DNA from: Christensenella sp. UBA1385
Lineage (GTDB): Bacteria > Bacillota > Clostridia > Christensenellales > Aristaeellaceae
DNA length: 11,487 nucleotides
Direction: 5' to 3'
Assembly: GCA_002305755.1 (NCBI GenBank)
Contig: DBQV01000022.1
Coordinates: 1-11,487 of the forward strand
In this document: piece by piece, positions 1 through 6,488 of the stretch
How the letters are laid out: every line of letters begins with the position of its first letter
How positions within the stretch are numbered: position 1 is the stretch's first letter
Notes under the pieces: generated by a model
Databases searched by the model: none
Told to the model about the DNA's origin: nothing
The model's input: only the letters and a program-made list of their open reading frames with translations
Program-made: the position numbers and the translations under genes

Positions 1-145
1 GAGTAGATTACCACGCATGTCTTGCACTGTCAAGCACTTTTCCCAATCTTTTTTCGCTTTCCCCGCAAAAATCGCCGGCCTTCGCTTTTCATGGTGCCAT
101 CCCAGTCTTTTTCTGCCAAAATCCGCAAATCACACCTGAAAATCG

Positions 146-174
146 GTGACAAACCGCGGCGGAATCACTATAAT
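146..174 (+). promoter_or_regulatory. sigma70-type promoter for the oxidoreductase/isomerase operon
   Basis: A -35 box GTGACA (146-151, five of six matches to consensus) is followed by a 17-bp spacer and a perfect -10 box TATAAT (169-174). Transcription would start near 181, about 30 nt before the first gene's ATG at 213, leaving just enough room for the GGAGG ribosome binding site at 199-203. No operator was confidently recognised. The upstream stretch (1-145) is AT-richer than its surroundings and contains no gene or clear element. Confidence 0.75.
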
Positions 175-212
175 CGTATTGTTTGTATCATCACTTTCGG
201 AGGATTTTGGAC

Positions 213-1298
213 ATGGAAAAACTTCGTCTGGGCATTATCGGCTGCGGCGGTATTGCCAACAACAAGCATCTGCCCAGCATCAAACTGACAGACATGGCCG
301 ATGTTGTGGCCTTCTGCGACATCATTGAGGAAAGGGCCGTCAGGACAGCCGAAAAATTCGGCACGCCGGACGCCAAAACATTCACGGATTATCATGATCT
401 GCTCAAGCTTGACCTGGACGCGGTATACGTCTGCACGCCTAACCGCAGCCACAGCTTTATCACGGTGGACGCGCTGCACGCCGGCAAGCACGTGATGTGC
501 GAAAAACCCATGGCGATCAACTACGCTGAAGCCAAAAAGATGCTGAATGCCGCCAAAGAAACGGGCAAACTTTTGACCATCGGTTATCAGAGCCGCTACC
601 GTGCCGACAGCCGTTATCTGAAGGCCGCCTGCGAGGATGGCGAGCTGGGCGAAATCTACCACGCCAAGGCCAATGCCATCCGTCGCCGCGCCGTACCCAC
701 CTGGGGCGTTTTTCTCAATGAGTATGAGCAGGGCGGCGGTCCGCTGATCGACATCGGCACCCATGCCCTTGATCTCACCTTGTGGATGATGAACAACTAC
801 CGTCCCAAGTATGCCGTCGGCACCGTCTACCATAAACTGAACAACGATACGCAGACGGCCAATGCCTGGGGCGACTGGGATCCTGAGGCTTTCACGGTGG
901 AAGACAGCGCCTTCGGCTTCATCGTCATGGAAAACGGCGCCTGCATCCAGCTGGGCGCTTCCTGGGCGCTGAACACGCTGGATGTCGAGGAAGCCACCAC
1001 CACCCTGTGCGGCACAAAGGGCGGCGCGGATATGCATGACGGTCTCCGTCTTAACGGCGTGCGCCACGGCCGGCAGTTTACCACCAAACCCGCTCTGGGC
1101 GCGGATGGCGTTGCCTTCTATGACGGAAAAGGCGATTCTCCTCAGCTGATCGAGCAGCAGATCTTCCTGAAGGCCGTGCGTGGCGAGGGCAAGCTGACCG
1201 TGCTGCCCGAGCAGGCCATCGTTGTCACGCAGATCCTTGAAGCCATCTACGAATCCTCCAAGACGGGCAAACCCTACTATTTCAACAAAGGAGAGTAA
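213..1298 (+). CDS. Gfo/Idh/MocA family NAD(P)-dependent oxidoreductase
   Basis: This 361-residue protein is a cytoplasmic NAD(P)-dependent dehydrogenase of the Gfo/Idh/MocA family, whose members oxidise or reduce sugars, inositols and related polyols. The N-terminal Rossmann fold shows the dinucleotide loop G10-C-G12-G-I-A15. The family lysine is in C96-EKP (97-99). The C-terminal substrate domain carries GGGPLIDIGTH (174-184), in which D180 and H184 are the expected catalytic or substrate-binding residues. Length is typical. The start at 213 is chosen because GGAGG lies at 199-203, nine bases upstream; an upstream ATG at 183 is too close to the predicted transcription start and would add residues before the canonical Rossmann strand. 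The next gene begins 2 bp after the stop, so the two are co-transcribed. The substrate cannot be read from the sequence. Confidence 0.93.
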   Translation: MEKLRLGIIGCGGIANNKHLPSIKLTDMADVVAFCDIIEERAVRTAEKFGTPDAKTFTDYHDLLKLDLDAVYVCTPNRSHSFITVDALHAGKHVMCEKPMAINYAEAKKMLNAAKETGKLLTIGYQSRYRADSRYLKAACEDGELGEIYHAKANAIRRRAVPTWGVFLNEYEQGGGPLIDIGTHALDLTLWMMNNYRPKYAVGTVYHKLNNDTQTANAWGDWDPEAFTVEDSAFGFIVMENGACIQLGASWALNTLDVEEATTTLCGTKGGADMHDGLRLNGVRHGRQFTTKPALGADGVAFYDGKGDSPQLIEQQIFLKAVRGEGKLTVLPEQAIVVTQILEAIYESSKTGKPYYFNKGE

Positions 1299-1300
1299 AC

Positions 1301-2116
1301 ATGAAAAGCTTCAAAATCGCCTATCAGCTTTACTCCGCGCGCGACGATGCCGCCAAGGATCTCGCCGGCGTGCTGAGAACGCTTCGGACCCAGGGCTACG
1401 AAGGCGTGGAGTTCGCGGGCTTTTACGGTCACAGCGCCGAAGAAGTGAAAAACCTGCTGGACGAATACGGCCTGAAGGCCGTTTCCAGCCACGTGCCGCT
1501 GGACGCGCTGCGGGAGGATATCTTCGGAGTGATCAGCTATCATCAGAAGATCGGCTGTCCCCTGATCGCCATCCCCTATCTGGCGGAGGAAGACCGGCCC
1601 GGCCATCGCGCCTTTGCCGAACTGATCCCTTTTATCTATCGCATCGGCAGGCTGTGCCGCGAGGCCGGCATCCAGCTGCTCTACCACAACCACGATTTTG
1701 AGTTCGAACCCTTCAACGGCGGATACGCGCTGGATTTCCTCTATCAGGCCGTTCCCGCCGATCTGCTCAAAACGGAAGTGGACACCTGCTGGGTGAAGTA
1801 CGCGGGCGTGGACCCCGCCGAGTACCTGCTGCAGTACAAGGGGCGCGCCCCCGTGGTGCATGTGAAGGATTTTGTGGGCTTCAAGGGCGAGGCCTCGCCC
1901 TACCACCTGATCGGCATGGCAGAAAACCCGAACGCTTCCATCGCCCAGTTCTCCTACCGCCCGCTTGGTCAGGGCGTGCAGGATCTGCCCTCCGTGATCA
2001 GGGCCGCGGGAGAGGCCGGAGCCGAATGGCTGATCGTGGAACAGGATGAATCCAAGGACCGTCCCCCACTGGAAGCGAGCAAGATGAGCGTCGACTATCT
2101 GAGAAGTATCCTATAA
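1301..2116 (+). CDS. sugar phosphate isomerase/epimerase-like TIM-barrel protein
   Basis: A 271-residue protein of the xylose isomerase-like TIM-barrel superfamily (AP endonuclease 2 / IolE-like), which contains metal-dependent isomerases, epimerases and dehydratases of sugars and polyols. Visible motifs are YHNHDFEF (128-135), EVDTCW (159-164, with D161 a likely metal ligand), HVKD (187-190, H187 a likely ligand) and IVEQDE (245-250, E247 a likely ligand). Length is normal for the family and there is no signal peptide, so it is cytoplasmic. Its ribosome binding site AAAGGAGAG (1287-1295) lies within the last codons of the preceding oxidoreductase gene, so translation is probably coupled. Pairing with a Gfo/Idh/MocA oxidoreductase is common in sugar or polyol catabolic operons; the actual reaction is unknown. 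A strong terminator follows. Confidence 0.9.
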   Translation: MKSFKIAYQLYSARDDAAKDLAGVLRTLRTQGYEGVEFAGFYGHSAEEVKNLLDEYGLKAVSSHVPLDALREDIFGVISYHQKIGCPLIAIPYLAEEDRPGHRAFAELIPFIYRIGRLCREAGIQLLYHNHDFEFEPFNGGYALDFLYQAVPADLLKTEVDTCWVKYAGVDPAEYLLQYKGRAPVVHVKDFVGFKGEASPYHLIGMAENPNASIAQFSYRPLGQGVQDLPSVIRAAGEAGAEWLIVEQDESKDRPPLEASKMSVDYLRSIL

Positions 2117-2139
2117 CCCTTAGAACAGTCACATGCAAA

Positions 2140-2172
2140 GAGTGCGGGCCTGCGCGGCCCGCACTCCTTTTT
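2140..2172 (+). terminator. intrinsic terminator of the oxidoreductase/isomerase operon
   Basis: A perfect 11-bp stem (GAGTGCGGGCC at 2140-2150 with GGCCCGCACTC at 2156-2166) encloses a 5-nt loop and is followed by five T residues (2168-2172). It lies between convergent genes. Only a short A-run (2137-2139) precedes the stem, so it would be a weaker terminator for mgtE on the other strand. Confidence 0.92.
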
Positions 2173-2186
2173 GCGCTGAACGTCTC

Positions 2187-3533
2187 TCAAAGTATATATT
2201 TGGAAGCGATGTTGAAGAAGATGAACAGGCTGCTGGCATCCACCAGGGTGGTAATCAGCGGGGAAGCCGCCAGCGCCGGATCAAGCCCCACGCGCTGAGC
2301 GATCAGGGGCAGCGTACAGCCGATGCTCTTGGCCAGCACAACGGTAGCAAAGAGGCTGGCGGAGATCACCAGCGCCAGGTCAAGCGCCGCGCCATTGAGC
2401 AGCAGCAGGCGAACCAGCGTCACACCGGACATCACCACGCCGATGATGAGCCCGACACGGATCTCTGTCCACAGCACGCGGGGCAGATCACGGAACTTGA
2501 TCTCCCCCAGCGCAAGGCCGCGGATCATCAGCGTGGAGGCCTGCTGACCGCAGTTTCCGCCGCTGTCCATCAGCATGGGGATGCTGGCCGACAGAAGGAT
2601 GTTGATCGCCAGCACGCTTTCATAGCGCGCGATGATGGCGCCGGAAATGATGGAGGTAAACATCAGGATCAGCAGCCAGGGCAGACGGTTGGCAGCCAAG
2701 CGGAGCAGCCCGGTCTTAAAGTAGGATTCTTCAGCGGGCGCCAGACCGGACATCTTTTCGAAGTCTTCCGTATTCTCCTCTTCGATAACGTCCATGATGT
2801 CGTCGCTTGTAATGATGCCGACCAGGCGGCCCTCTCCGTCCACAACGGGGATGGACAGCATGTGGTACTTGCGCACCGTATCGGCGACCACTTCCTGATC
2901 GTCCAGCGTGTTCACGGAGATGATGCCGGGATCTACCAGCTGCGTCAGCATGGTGTCGGAAGCTGCCACCAGCACCTTGTGCAGCGGGATGGTGCCCAGC
3001 AGCTTGCGCTGTTTGTCCACCAGATAGAGGGTGTAGACCGTCTCCTTGTCCACGCCCGTTTCCTTGATATTTTTGAGCGCGTCGCTCACGTTCATATCCG
3101 GCGTGAAATCGCAGTACTCAATGGTCATCAGCGAGCCCGCGGAGTTCTCCGGATACTGCAGGAACTGATTGATGATGCCGCGCATTTTCGGGTCAGTGTT
3201 CTGCAGCACGCGTTTGACAGCGTTGGCAGGCAGCTCCTCCAGGAAGTCCACCGCGTCGTCCACAAACATCTCGCTGATCAGCGCGGTGATCTCGGCATCC
3301 CCTATACTGCCGACCAGCATTTCCCTTTGGTCAGAATCCATATAGCTGAACACTTCAGCCGACATGTCCTTGGGCAGCACGCGGAAGACCAGGAGCAGCT
3401 TTTCGGCGTCCAGCTCCTTCATATAGCCGGCAATATCCACAGGATTCAGCATCATCAGCGCGCCGCGCAGCTGGCTGTGACGCCCCTGGGCCAGCAGGGT
3501 ATCCAATTTGGACTTGATCACATCCCAATCCAT
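2187..3533 (-). CDS. mgtE: magnesium transporter MgtE
   Basis: MgtE is a homodimeric Mg2+ channel/transporter of the cytoplasmic membrane, gated by Mg2+ binding to its cytoplasmic domains. From the preferred start this protein has 448 residues, the usual length. It shows an MgtE N domain with the signature LNPVDIAGYMKEL, a CBS pair (roughly residues 130-255, including LVGIITSDDIMDVIEEE) and about five C-terminal membrane helices containing PMLMDSGGNCGQQ (319-331) and ITTLVD. The Asp of ITTLVD (about residue 432) corresponds in family alignments to the pore aspartate. The start at 3533 is chosen because GAGGTG lies 6 nt upstream (3540-3545). An in-frame ATG at 3557 would add eight residues, has no Shine-Dalgarno sequence and directly follows a terminator T-run. 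The upstream leader contains a short reading frame and a terminator hairpin, which suggests attenuation control. Confidence 0.95.
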   Translation of the reverse strand: MDWDVIKSKLDTLLAQGRHSQLRGALMMLNPVDIAGYMKELDAEKLLLVFRVLPKDMSAEVFSYMDSDQREMLVGSIGDAEITALISEMFVDDAVDFLEELPANAVKRVLQNTDPKMRGIINQFLQYPENSAGSLMTIEYCDFTPDMNVSDALKNIKETGVDKETVYTLYLVDKQRKLLGTIPLHKVLVAASDTMLTQLVDPGIISVNTLDDQEVVADTVRKYHMLSIPVVDGEGRLVGIITSDDIMDVIEEENTEDFEKMSGLAPAEESYFKTGLLRLAANRLPWLLILMFTSIISGAIIARYESVLAINILLSASIPMLMDSGGNCGQQASTLMIRGLALGEIKFRDLPRVLWTEIRVGLIIGVVMSGVTLVRLLLLNGAALDLALVISASLFATVVLAKSIGCTLPLIAQRVGLDPALAASPLITTLVDASSLFIFFNIASKYIL

Positions 3534-3564
3534 ATCCTTCACCTCTTCAGACCACATTCAGCAC

Positions 3565-3591
3565 AAAAAAACGCCTTGCTGAGTCAGCAAG
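3565..3591 (-). terminator. terminator/attenuator hairpin in the mgtE leader
   Basis: On the minus strand a perfect 7-bp stem, CTTGCTG (3591-3585) with CAGCAAG (3581-3575), closes a 3-nt loop. It is followed by GCG and seven T residues (3571-3565). A CGC at 3599-3597 could lengthen the stem across a bulge by pairing with that GCG. The structure lies between the leader reading frame and mgtE, inside the mgtE transcript rather than after a gene of its own, so a regulatory attenuator is the natural reading. In the plus direction there is no T-run. The termination activity is predicted, not shown. Confidence 0.7.
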
Positions 3592-3629
3592 TGCCGGCGG
3601 CATTTAAAGACGCAAGGATGAAGACGTGT

Positions 3630-3707
3630 CTATACGGGCAAAGCTACATGCATGCGGCGTATAGGTACGGTTTCATCGGCCTGACATCTACTATCGCCGT
3701 CATCCAT
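3630..3707 (-). CDS. putative 25-residue mgtE leader peptide (upstream ORF)
   Basis: A 25-codon reading frame begins with ATG at 3707 and ends with TAG at 3630, about 96 nt upstream of the preferred mgtE start. Its Shine-Dalgarno sequence AGGAGGTG (3722-3715) is nearly perfect and sits 7 nt from the ATG. It is only about 10 nt from the predicted transcription start, so this is the first thing a ribosome would meet on the transcript. The peptide begins MDDGD, continues with further acidic residues (QADE), and has a basic stretch (IRR) and two prolines near the end. It has no signal peptide and resembles no family I know. It uses AGA and ATA codons. The stop codon lies in a possible hairpin (3630-3636 with 3658-3664). 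The strong initiation signal and position argue for real translation, probably regulatory. Chance occurrence cannot be excluded. Confidence 0.55.
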   Translation of the reverse strand: MDDGDSRCQADETVPIRRMHVALPV

Positions 3708-3714
3708 GATGCTC

Positions 3715-3722
3715 CACCTCCT
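3715..3722 (-). promoter_or_regulatory. near-perfect Shine-Dalgarno of the mgtE leader ORF
   Basis: The octamer AGGAGGTG on the minus strand closely matches the 16S anti-Shine-Dalgarno complement and is 7 nt from the ATG at 3707. It is stronger than the GAGGTG that serves mgtE itself, and it is the main evidence that the short leader frame is translated. Confidence 0.75.
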
Positions 3723-3738
3723 GTTTTTATTCTCTAAA

Positions 3739-3767
3739 ATTATAAGGGCAGAGCGAATGCCTGTCAA
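3739..3767 (-). promoter_or_regulatory. perfect-consensus sigma70-type promoter for mgtE
   Basis: On the minus strand TTGACA (3767-3762), a 17-bp spacer and TATAAT (3744-3739) match the consensus at all twelve positions and at optimal spacing. Transcription would start near 3732, giving a leader of about 200 nt before mgtE. Such a strong promoter combined with a downstream terminator fits control by premature termination rather than at initiation. Confidence 0.88.
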
Positions 3768-3788
3768 CTTTCTTTTTGGGGCCGCATA

Positions 3789-3797
3789 TGGTACACT
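3789..3797 (+). promoter_or_regulatory. possible extended -10 promoter for the tmcAL-led operon
   Basis: TGG followed by TACACT (3792-3797, four of six consensus positions) resembles an extended -10 element. No good -35 box is visible 17 bp upstream. It would start transcription near 3804, leaving about 20 nt to the ATG at 3823 with GGAGG between. It is the best candidate in the short gap between the divergent genes, but it is weak. Confidence 0.35.
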
Positions 3798-3822
3798 GAT
3801 ACCACTCAGACGGAGGAAATAC

Positions 3823-4983
3823 ATGCGCGTTTGCGGTATCATCGCGGAGTATGATCCCTTTCACAATGGGCATCTCTATCACCTGGAGCAGGCCAGGAAG
3901 CTGTCGAAAGCGGACTATGTGGTCTGCGTCATCAGCACCGCCTTTACGCAGCGCGGGCTGCCCTCGCTTTTTTCCACGCACGACCGGACGCGCATGGCTC
4001 TGGAGGGCGGCGCCGACCTGGTGCTGGGTATGCCGGTTTTCTGGTCCTGCGCGCAGGCCAACCGCTTCGCGCTGGGCGGAACGGGCATCCTGAACGCGCT
4101 GGGGGTCGTCACCCACCTGGCCTTTGGGGTCGAGGAAGGAAACCTCGGGCTGCTGGACAGCGCCGCCAGCATGCTCAGGCGGCCTGCGCCCGTCTATCGG
4201 GAGACCCTGCAGGCTTCCCTCGCCCGCGGAGAGTCTCTGGCAAGGGCACAGGGCGTGGCGCTGGCCGCGGCGCTGTGTGAAAGCGCCGGAAAGGCGCTCA
4301 ACAGTCCCAATTTCAATCTGGGCCTTGCCTATCTGGAAGCGTTGGGCACGCTGCATAGCGCCATGCAGCCCCTGCCGATCGCGCGCCGGGGCAGTTACCA
4401 CGATACCAGCGTGCAGCCCTTTCCCTCGGCTACAGCCGTACGCGCCGCCCTGCTGAGGGGAGGCTGGGCATCAGCCGCGGAAGCGCTTCCGAAGGAAAGC
4501 CTCAAGATCATCCGGGCCTGCGCGCTGGAAGGCAGGATGCACTTGCCCGACGCGCTGGACTCCCCGCTGCTGGCCCGTCTGCTGGCCGGCGGTGATTTCT
4601 CCGCTATCGATGAGATCAGTGAGGGACTGGACAGCAGGATACTGAAGCTTGCTCCCCAGGCCGCGGACAGGGAGCATCTGATCAGTCTTGTCAAGACCAA
4701 GCGCTATCCCTATGCCCGCATCTCCCGCGCCCTGAGCCACTGCCTGCTGGGCATGGAAAGGCAGCCCCTTTCACCGCCGCCCTATGCGCGACTGCTGGGC
4801 CTGAGAAAGGGCTCGGCGCCGCTTCTGCGCGAGATCAGCCGCGGCGACTTCCCTTTGATCACCCGTCCCGCCAGGCAGCCCAGCGCAAGCATGGCCCTTG
4901 ATATGCGCGCCGAGGAGCTTTGGCGCATCGGCGCAGGCCGCCCCGCCGCGGAAGCCTGGCGGCAGAAAACGATCGTCATATAG
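3823..4983 (+). CDS. tmcAL: TmcAL-like tRNA(Met) cytidine acetate ligase (YlbM family)
   Basis: A 386-residue cytoplasmic protein of the HIGH-type nucleotidyltransferase family that includes TmcAL (B. subtilis YlbM). TmcAL uses ATP and acetate to make N4-acetylcytidine at the wobble position of elongator tRNA-Met. The N-terminus shows AEYDPFHNGHLYHLEQA with the HxGH nucleotide-binding motif at 14-17, then TQRG (42-45), SPNFNLGLAY (161-170), RRGSYHD (188-194) and PSATAVR (201-207), all in family order. Length is near normal. Some positions usually conserved differ: STAF instead of the usual SGNF before QRG, and FGVE instead of FGSE. It is therefore a divergent member and the exact activity is less certain. 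The start at 3823 is set by GGAGG at 3812-3816; longer in-frame extensions run back through the divergent promoter. The fumarase alpha gene follows after 17 bp. Confidence 0.88.
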   Translation: MRVCGIIAEYDPFHNGHLYHLEQARKLSKADYVVCVISTAFTQRGLPSLFSTHDRTRMALEGGADLVLGMPVFWSCAQANRFALGGTGILNALGVVTHLAFGVEEGNLGLLDSAASMLRRPAPVYRETLQASLARGESLARAQGVALAAALCESAGKALNSPNFNLGLAYLEALGTLHSAMQPLPIARRGSYHDTSVQPFPSATAVRAALLRGGWASAAEALPKESLKIIRACALEGRMHLPDALDSPLLARLLAGGDFSAIDEISEGLDSRILKLAPQAADREHLISLVKTKRYPYARISRALSHCLLGMERQPLSPPPYARLLGLRKGSAPLLREISRGDFPLITRPARQPSASMALDMRAEELWRIGAGRPAAEAWRQKTIVI

Positions 4984-5000
4984 TATTCGGAGGCACAAGC

Positions 5001-5846
5001 ATGAGAACCATCCACGCAAGCCGCATCACGCAGGCCGTTTCCGAGCTGTACACAGAATCCAGCTACGTGATCGGCGATGATGTCAGGGCAGCCATTGATG
5101 CCGCCAGGGAGACGGAGCCCTCCCCCGCGGGCCGCAGCACGCTGGATCAGATCAGTGAAAACTATCGCATCGCCGCGGCTGAGCGCGTGGCCATCTGCCA
5201 GGATACGGGCATGGCCGTGCTGTTCGCCGAGGTGGGACAGGACGTTCATATTGAAGGGCCGGCCTTTGAAGAGGCCGTACAGCAGGGCGTTCGTGACGCC
5301 TACCTGAACGGGTATCTGCGCAAATCCATCGTGGCGGATCCTCTCTTCGGCCGTGTCAACACCAAGGACAACACCCCCGCCGTCATCCATGCCCGCATCG
5401 TACCGGGCGACCGGATTCGCCTGACCGCCGTCGCCAAGGGCTTTGGCAGCGAAAACATGAGCGCGCTTCGGATGCTGACGCCCGCCGAGGGCGTGCAGGG
5501 CGTGAAACGGTTTCTTCTGGAGACTGTCGAAAAAGCAGGTCCCAACCCCTGCCCGCCCGTCATCATCGGAATGGGCATCGGGGGCAGCTTTGAATCCGCC
5601 GCCATGATGGCCAAGCGGGCCACCGCGCTGCCTCTCGACCACAGTAACCCGAACCCGCAGTACAAAGCGCTGGAAGACGGTCTGCTGCGCGCGGTGAATG
5701 ACCTGGGCATCGGCCCGGGCGGCACAGGCGGCGTTACCACGGCGCTCAAGGTGCACATCATCCAGGCGCCCACCCATATCGCGGGGCTGCCCGTCGCCAT
5801 CAACATCTGCTGTCATGCGGCGCGCCACGCCACCGTGACGATATAA
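5001..5846 (+). CDS. fumarate hydratase class I, alpha subunit (TtdA/FumA N-terminal type)
   Basis: A 281-residue alpha subunit of the two-subunit [4Fe-4S] hydro-lyases, which interconvert fumarate and L-malate; L-tartrate dehydratase is a close relative and cannot be excluded. The three expected cluster cysteines are visible: C66 in ICQDTG, C184 in NPCPP, and C270/C271 in the CCHAARH segment. GMGIGGSFESA (190-200) and GPGGTGG (238-244) are further family motifs. Length is typical. GGAGG at 4989-4993, eight bases upstream, sets the start and lies just after the tmcAL stop codon. The beta subunit follows after 11 bp. The oxygen-sensitive enzyme type fits an anaerobe. Confidence 0.93.
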   Translation: MRTIHASRITQAVSELYTESSYVIGDDVRAAIDAARETEPSPAGRSTLDQISENYRIAAAERVAICQDTGMAVLFAEVGQDVHIEGPAFEEAVQQGVRDAYLNGYLRKSIVADPLFGRVNTKDNTPAVIHARIVPGDRIRLTAVAKGFGSENMSALRMLTPAEGVQGVKRFLLETVEKAGPNPCPPVIIGMGIGGSFESAAMMAKRATALPLDHSNPNPQYKALEDGLLRAVNDLGIGPGGTGGVTTALKVHIIQAPTHIAGLPVAINICCHAARHATVTI

Positions 5847-5857
5847 GGAGAGAGGCC

Positions 5858-6418
5858 ATGAAGACAGTTCATCTGAATCTGCCGCTCGATGAAGCCGCGG
5901 TGCGCAGCCTGCGCGCCGGCGATACCGTCACGCTGACGGGCAGCATCATCACAGGGCGCGACGCCGCACACAAGCGCTTGGTCGAGCTGATCGACAGAGA
6001 TGAGCCTCTGCCCGTCCCGCTGGCCGGCGAGACGATCTACTATGTAGGCCCCGCCCCGGCCAGCCCCGGGCACGCGGTCGGCTCCGCCGGACCGACCACC
6101 AGCTATCGCATGGACAGCTACACCCCCAAACTGCTTGCCCAGGGCCTGCGTGCCATGATCGGCAAGGGGCTGCGCAGCCGCGAAGTGATCGAGGCCATGA
6201 AGACCTACGGGGCCGTTTATTTCGGGGCGGTAGGAGGAGCCGCGGCCCTGATCGCGCGCAGCATCGTCTCCAGCGAGGTGATCGCCTATCCCGATCTCGG
6301 CCCGGAAGCCATCCATCGCTTTCAGGTGAAGGTTTTTCCCGCCATTGTGCTGATCGACAGTTTTGGCAGCAATCTGTACGAAACCGGCCCCAAACTGTAC
6401 AGGAAATCGGATTTGTGA
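5858..6418 (+). CDS. fumarate hydratase class I, beta subunit (TtdB/FumA C-terminal type)
   Basis: This 186-residue protein is the beta subunit partner of the preceding gene and supplies part of the active site in the fumarate/malate (or tartrate) hydro-lyase. Family signatures are TGRDAAHKR (32-40), VGPAPASPG (63-71), GPTTSYRMD (78-86) and GKGLRS (102-107). Length is normal for the stand-alone subunit. The ribosome binding site AAGGAGAG (5846-5853) overlaps the end of the alpha gene, so the two are translated together. No separate promoter is visible. A GC-rich hairpin lies between its stop and the next gene. Confidence 0.93.
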   Translation: MKTVHLNLPLDEAAVRSLRAGDTVTLTGSIITGRDAAHKRLVELIDRDEPLPVPLAGETIYYVGPAPASPGHAVGSAGPTTSYRMDSYTPKLLAQGLRAMIGKGLRSREVIEAMKTYGAVYFGAVGGAAALIARSIVSSEVIAYPDLGPEAIHRFQVKVFPAIVLIDSFGSNLYETGPKLYRKSDL

Positions 6419-6450
6419 TACGATTCTGCCCTGCGGGGGAGCCGCAGAAA

Positions 6451-6487
6451 GCGTCCTCCCCCAGTGCGAGAGAAAGGGGGAGGGCGT
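6451..6487 (+). promoter_or_regulatory. hairpin covering the ribosome binding site of the carboxypeptidase gene
   Basis: A stem of up to 12 bp pairs 6451-6462 with 6476-6487 (an eight-pair core CCTCCCCC/GGGGGAGG, then four outer pairs of which two are G-T) around a 13-nt loop. The 3' arm contains the whole Shine-Dalgarno sequence (GGAGG, 6479-6483), and the TTG start lies at 6489. The arm runs into TTTT (6487-6490), so the same element could act as a weak intrinsic terminator after the fumarase genes. A smaller hairpin, CTGCGG/CCGCAG (6431-6446), lies just upstream. Confidence 0.6.
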
Positions 6488-6488
6488 T

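Noticed and set aside
1..145. Imperfect direct repeat (CCCAATCTTTTT / CCCAGTCTTTTT) and other possible regulator sites upstream of the first promoter
   Set aside because: The similarity is short, pyrimidine-rich and without symmetry; not distinguishable from chance.
168..1067. 299-codon minus-strand frame opposite the oxidoreductase
   Set aside because: Antisense to a conserved enzyme, runs through its promoter region, and has no recognisable motif.
3534..3557. mgtE start at ATG 3557
   Set aside because: It directly follows the terminator T-run and has no Shine-Dalgarno sequence; ATG at 3533 has GAGGTG at proper spacing and gives a normal MgtE N-terminus. Not fully excluded.
3558..3732. M-box (ykoK) magnesium riboswitch in front of mgtE
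   Set aside because: This was the first expectation for an mgtE leader, but I could not find the conserved blocks I would expect by eye. The leader is instead occupied from its start by a ribosome binding site and a short reading frame. A covariance search is needed to exclude it formally.
2133..3737. Long open frame (534 codons) on the plus strand across mgtE
   Set aside because: It is antisense to a clear MgtE, is rich in His/Gln as expected of a shadow frame of GC-rich coding DNA, resembles no family, and begins inside the terminator of the preceding operon.
4782..5828. 348-codon open frame on the minus strand across the fumarase alpha gene
   Set aside because: It is the antisense shadow of a well-supported gene, with no ribosome binding site of note and low-complexity Arg/Gly/Asp composition.
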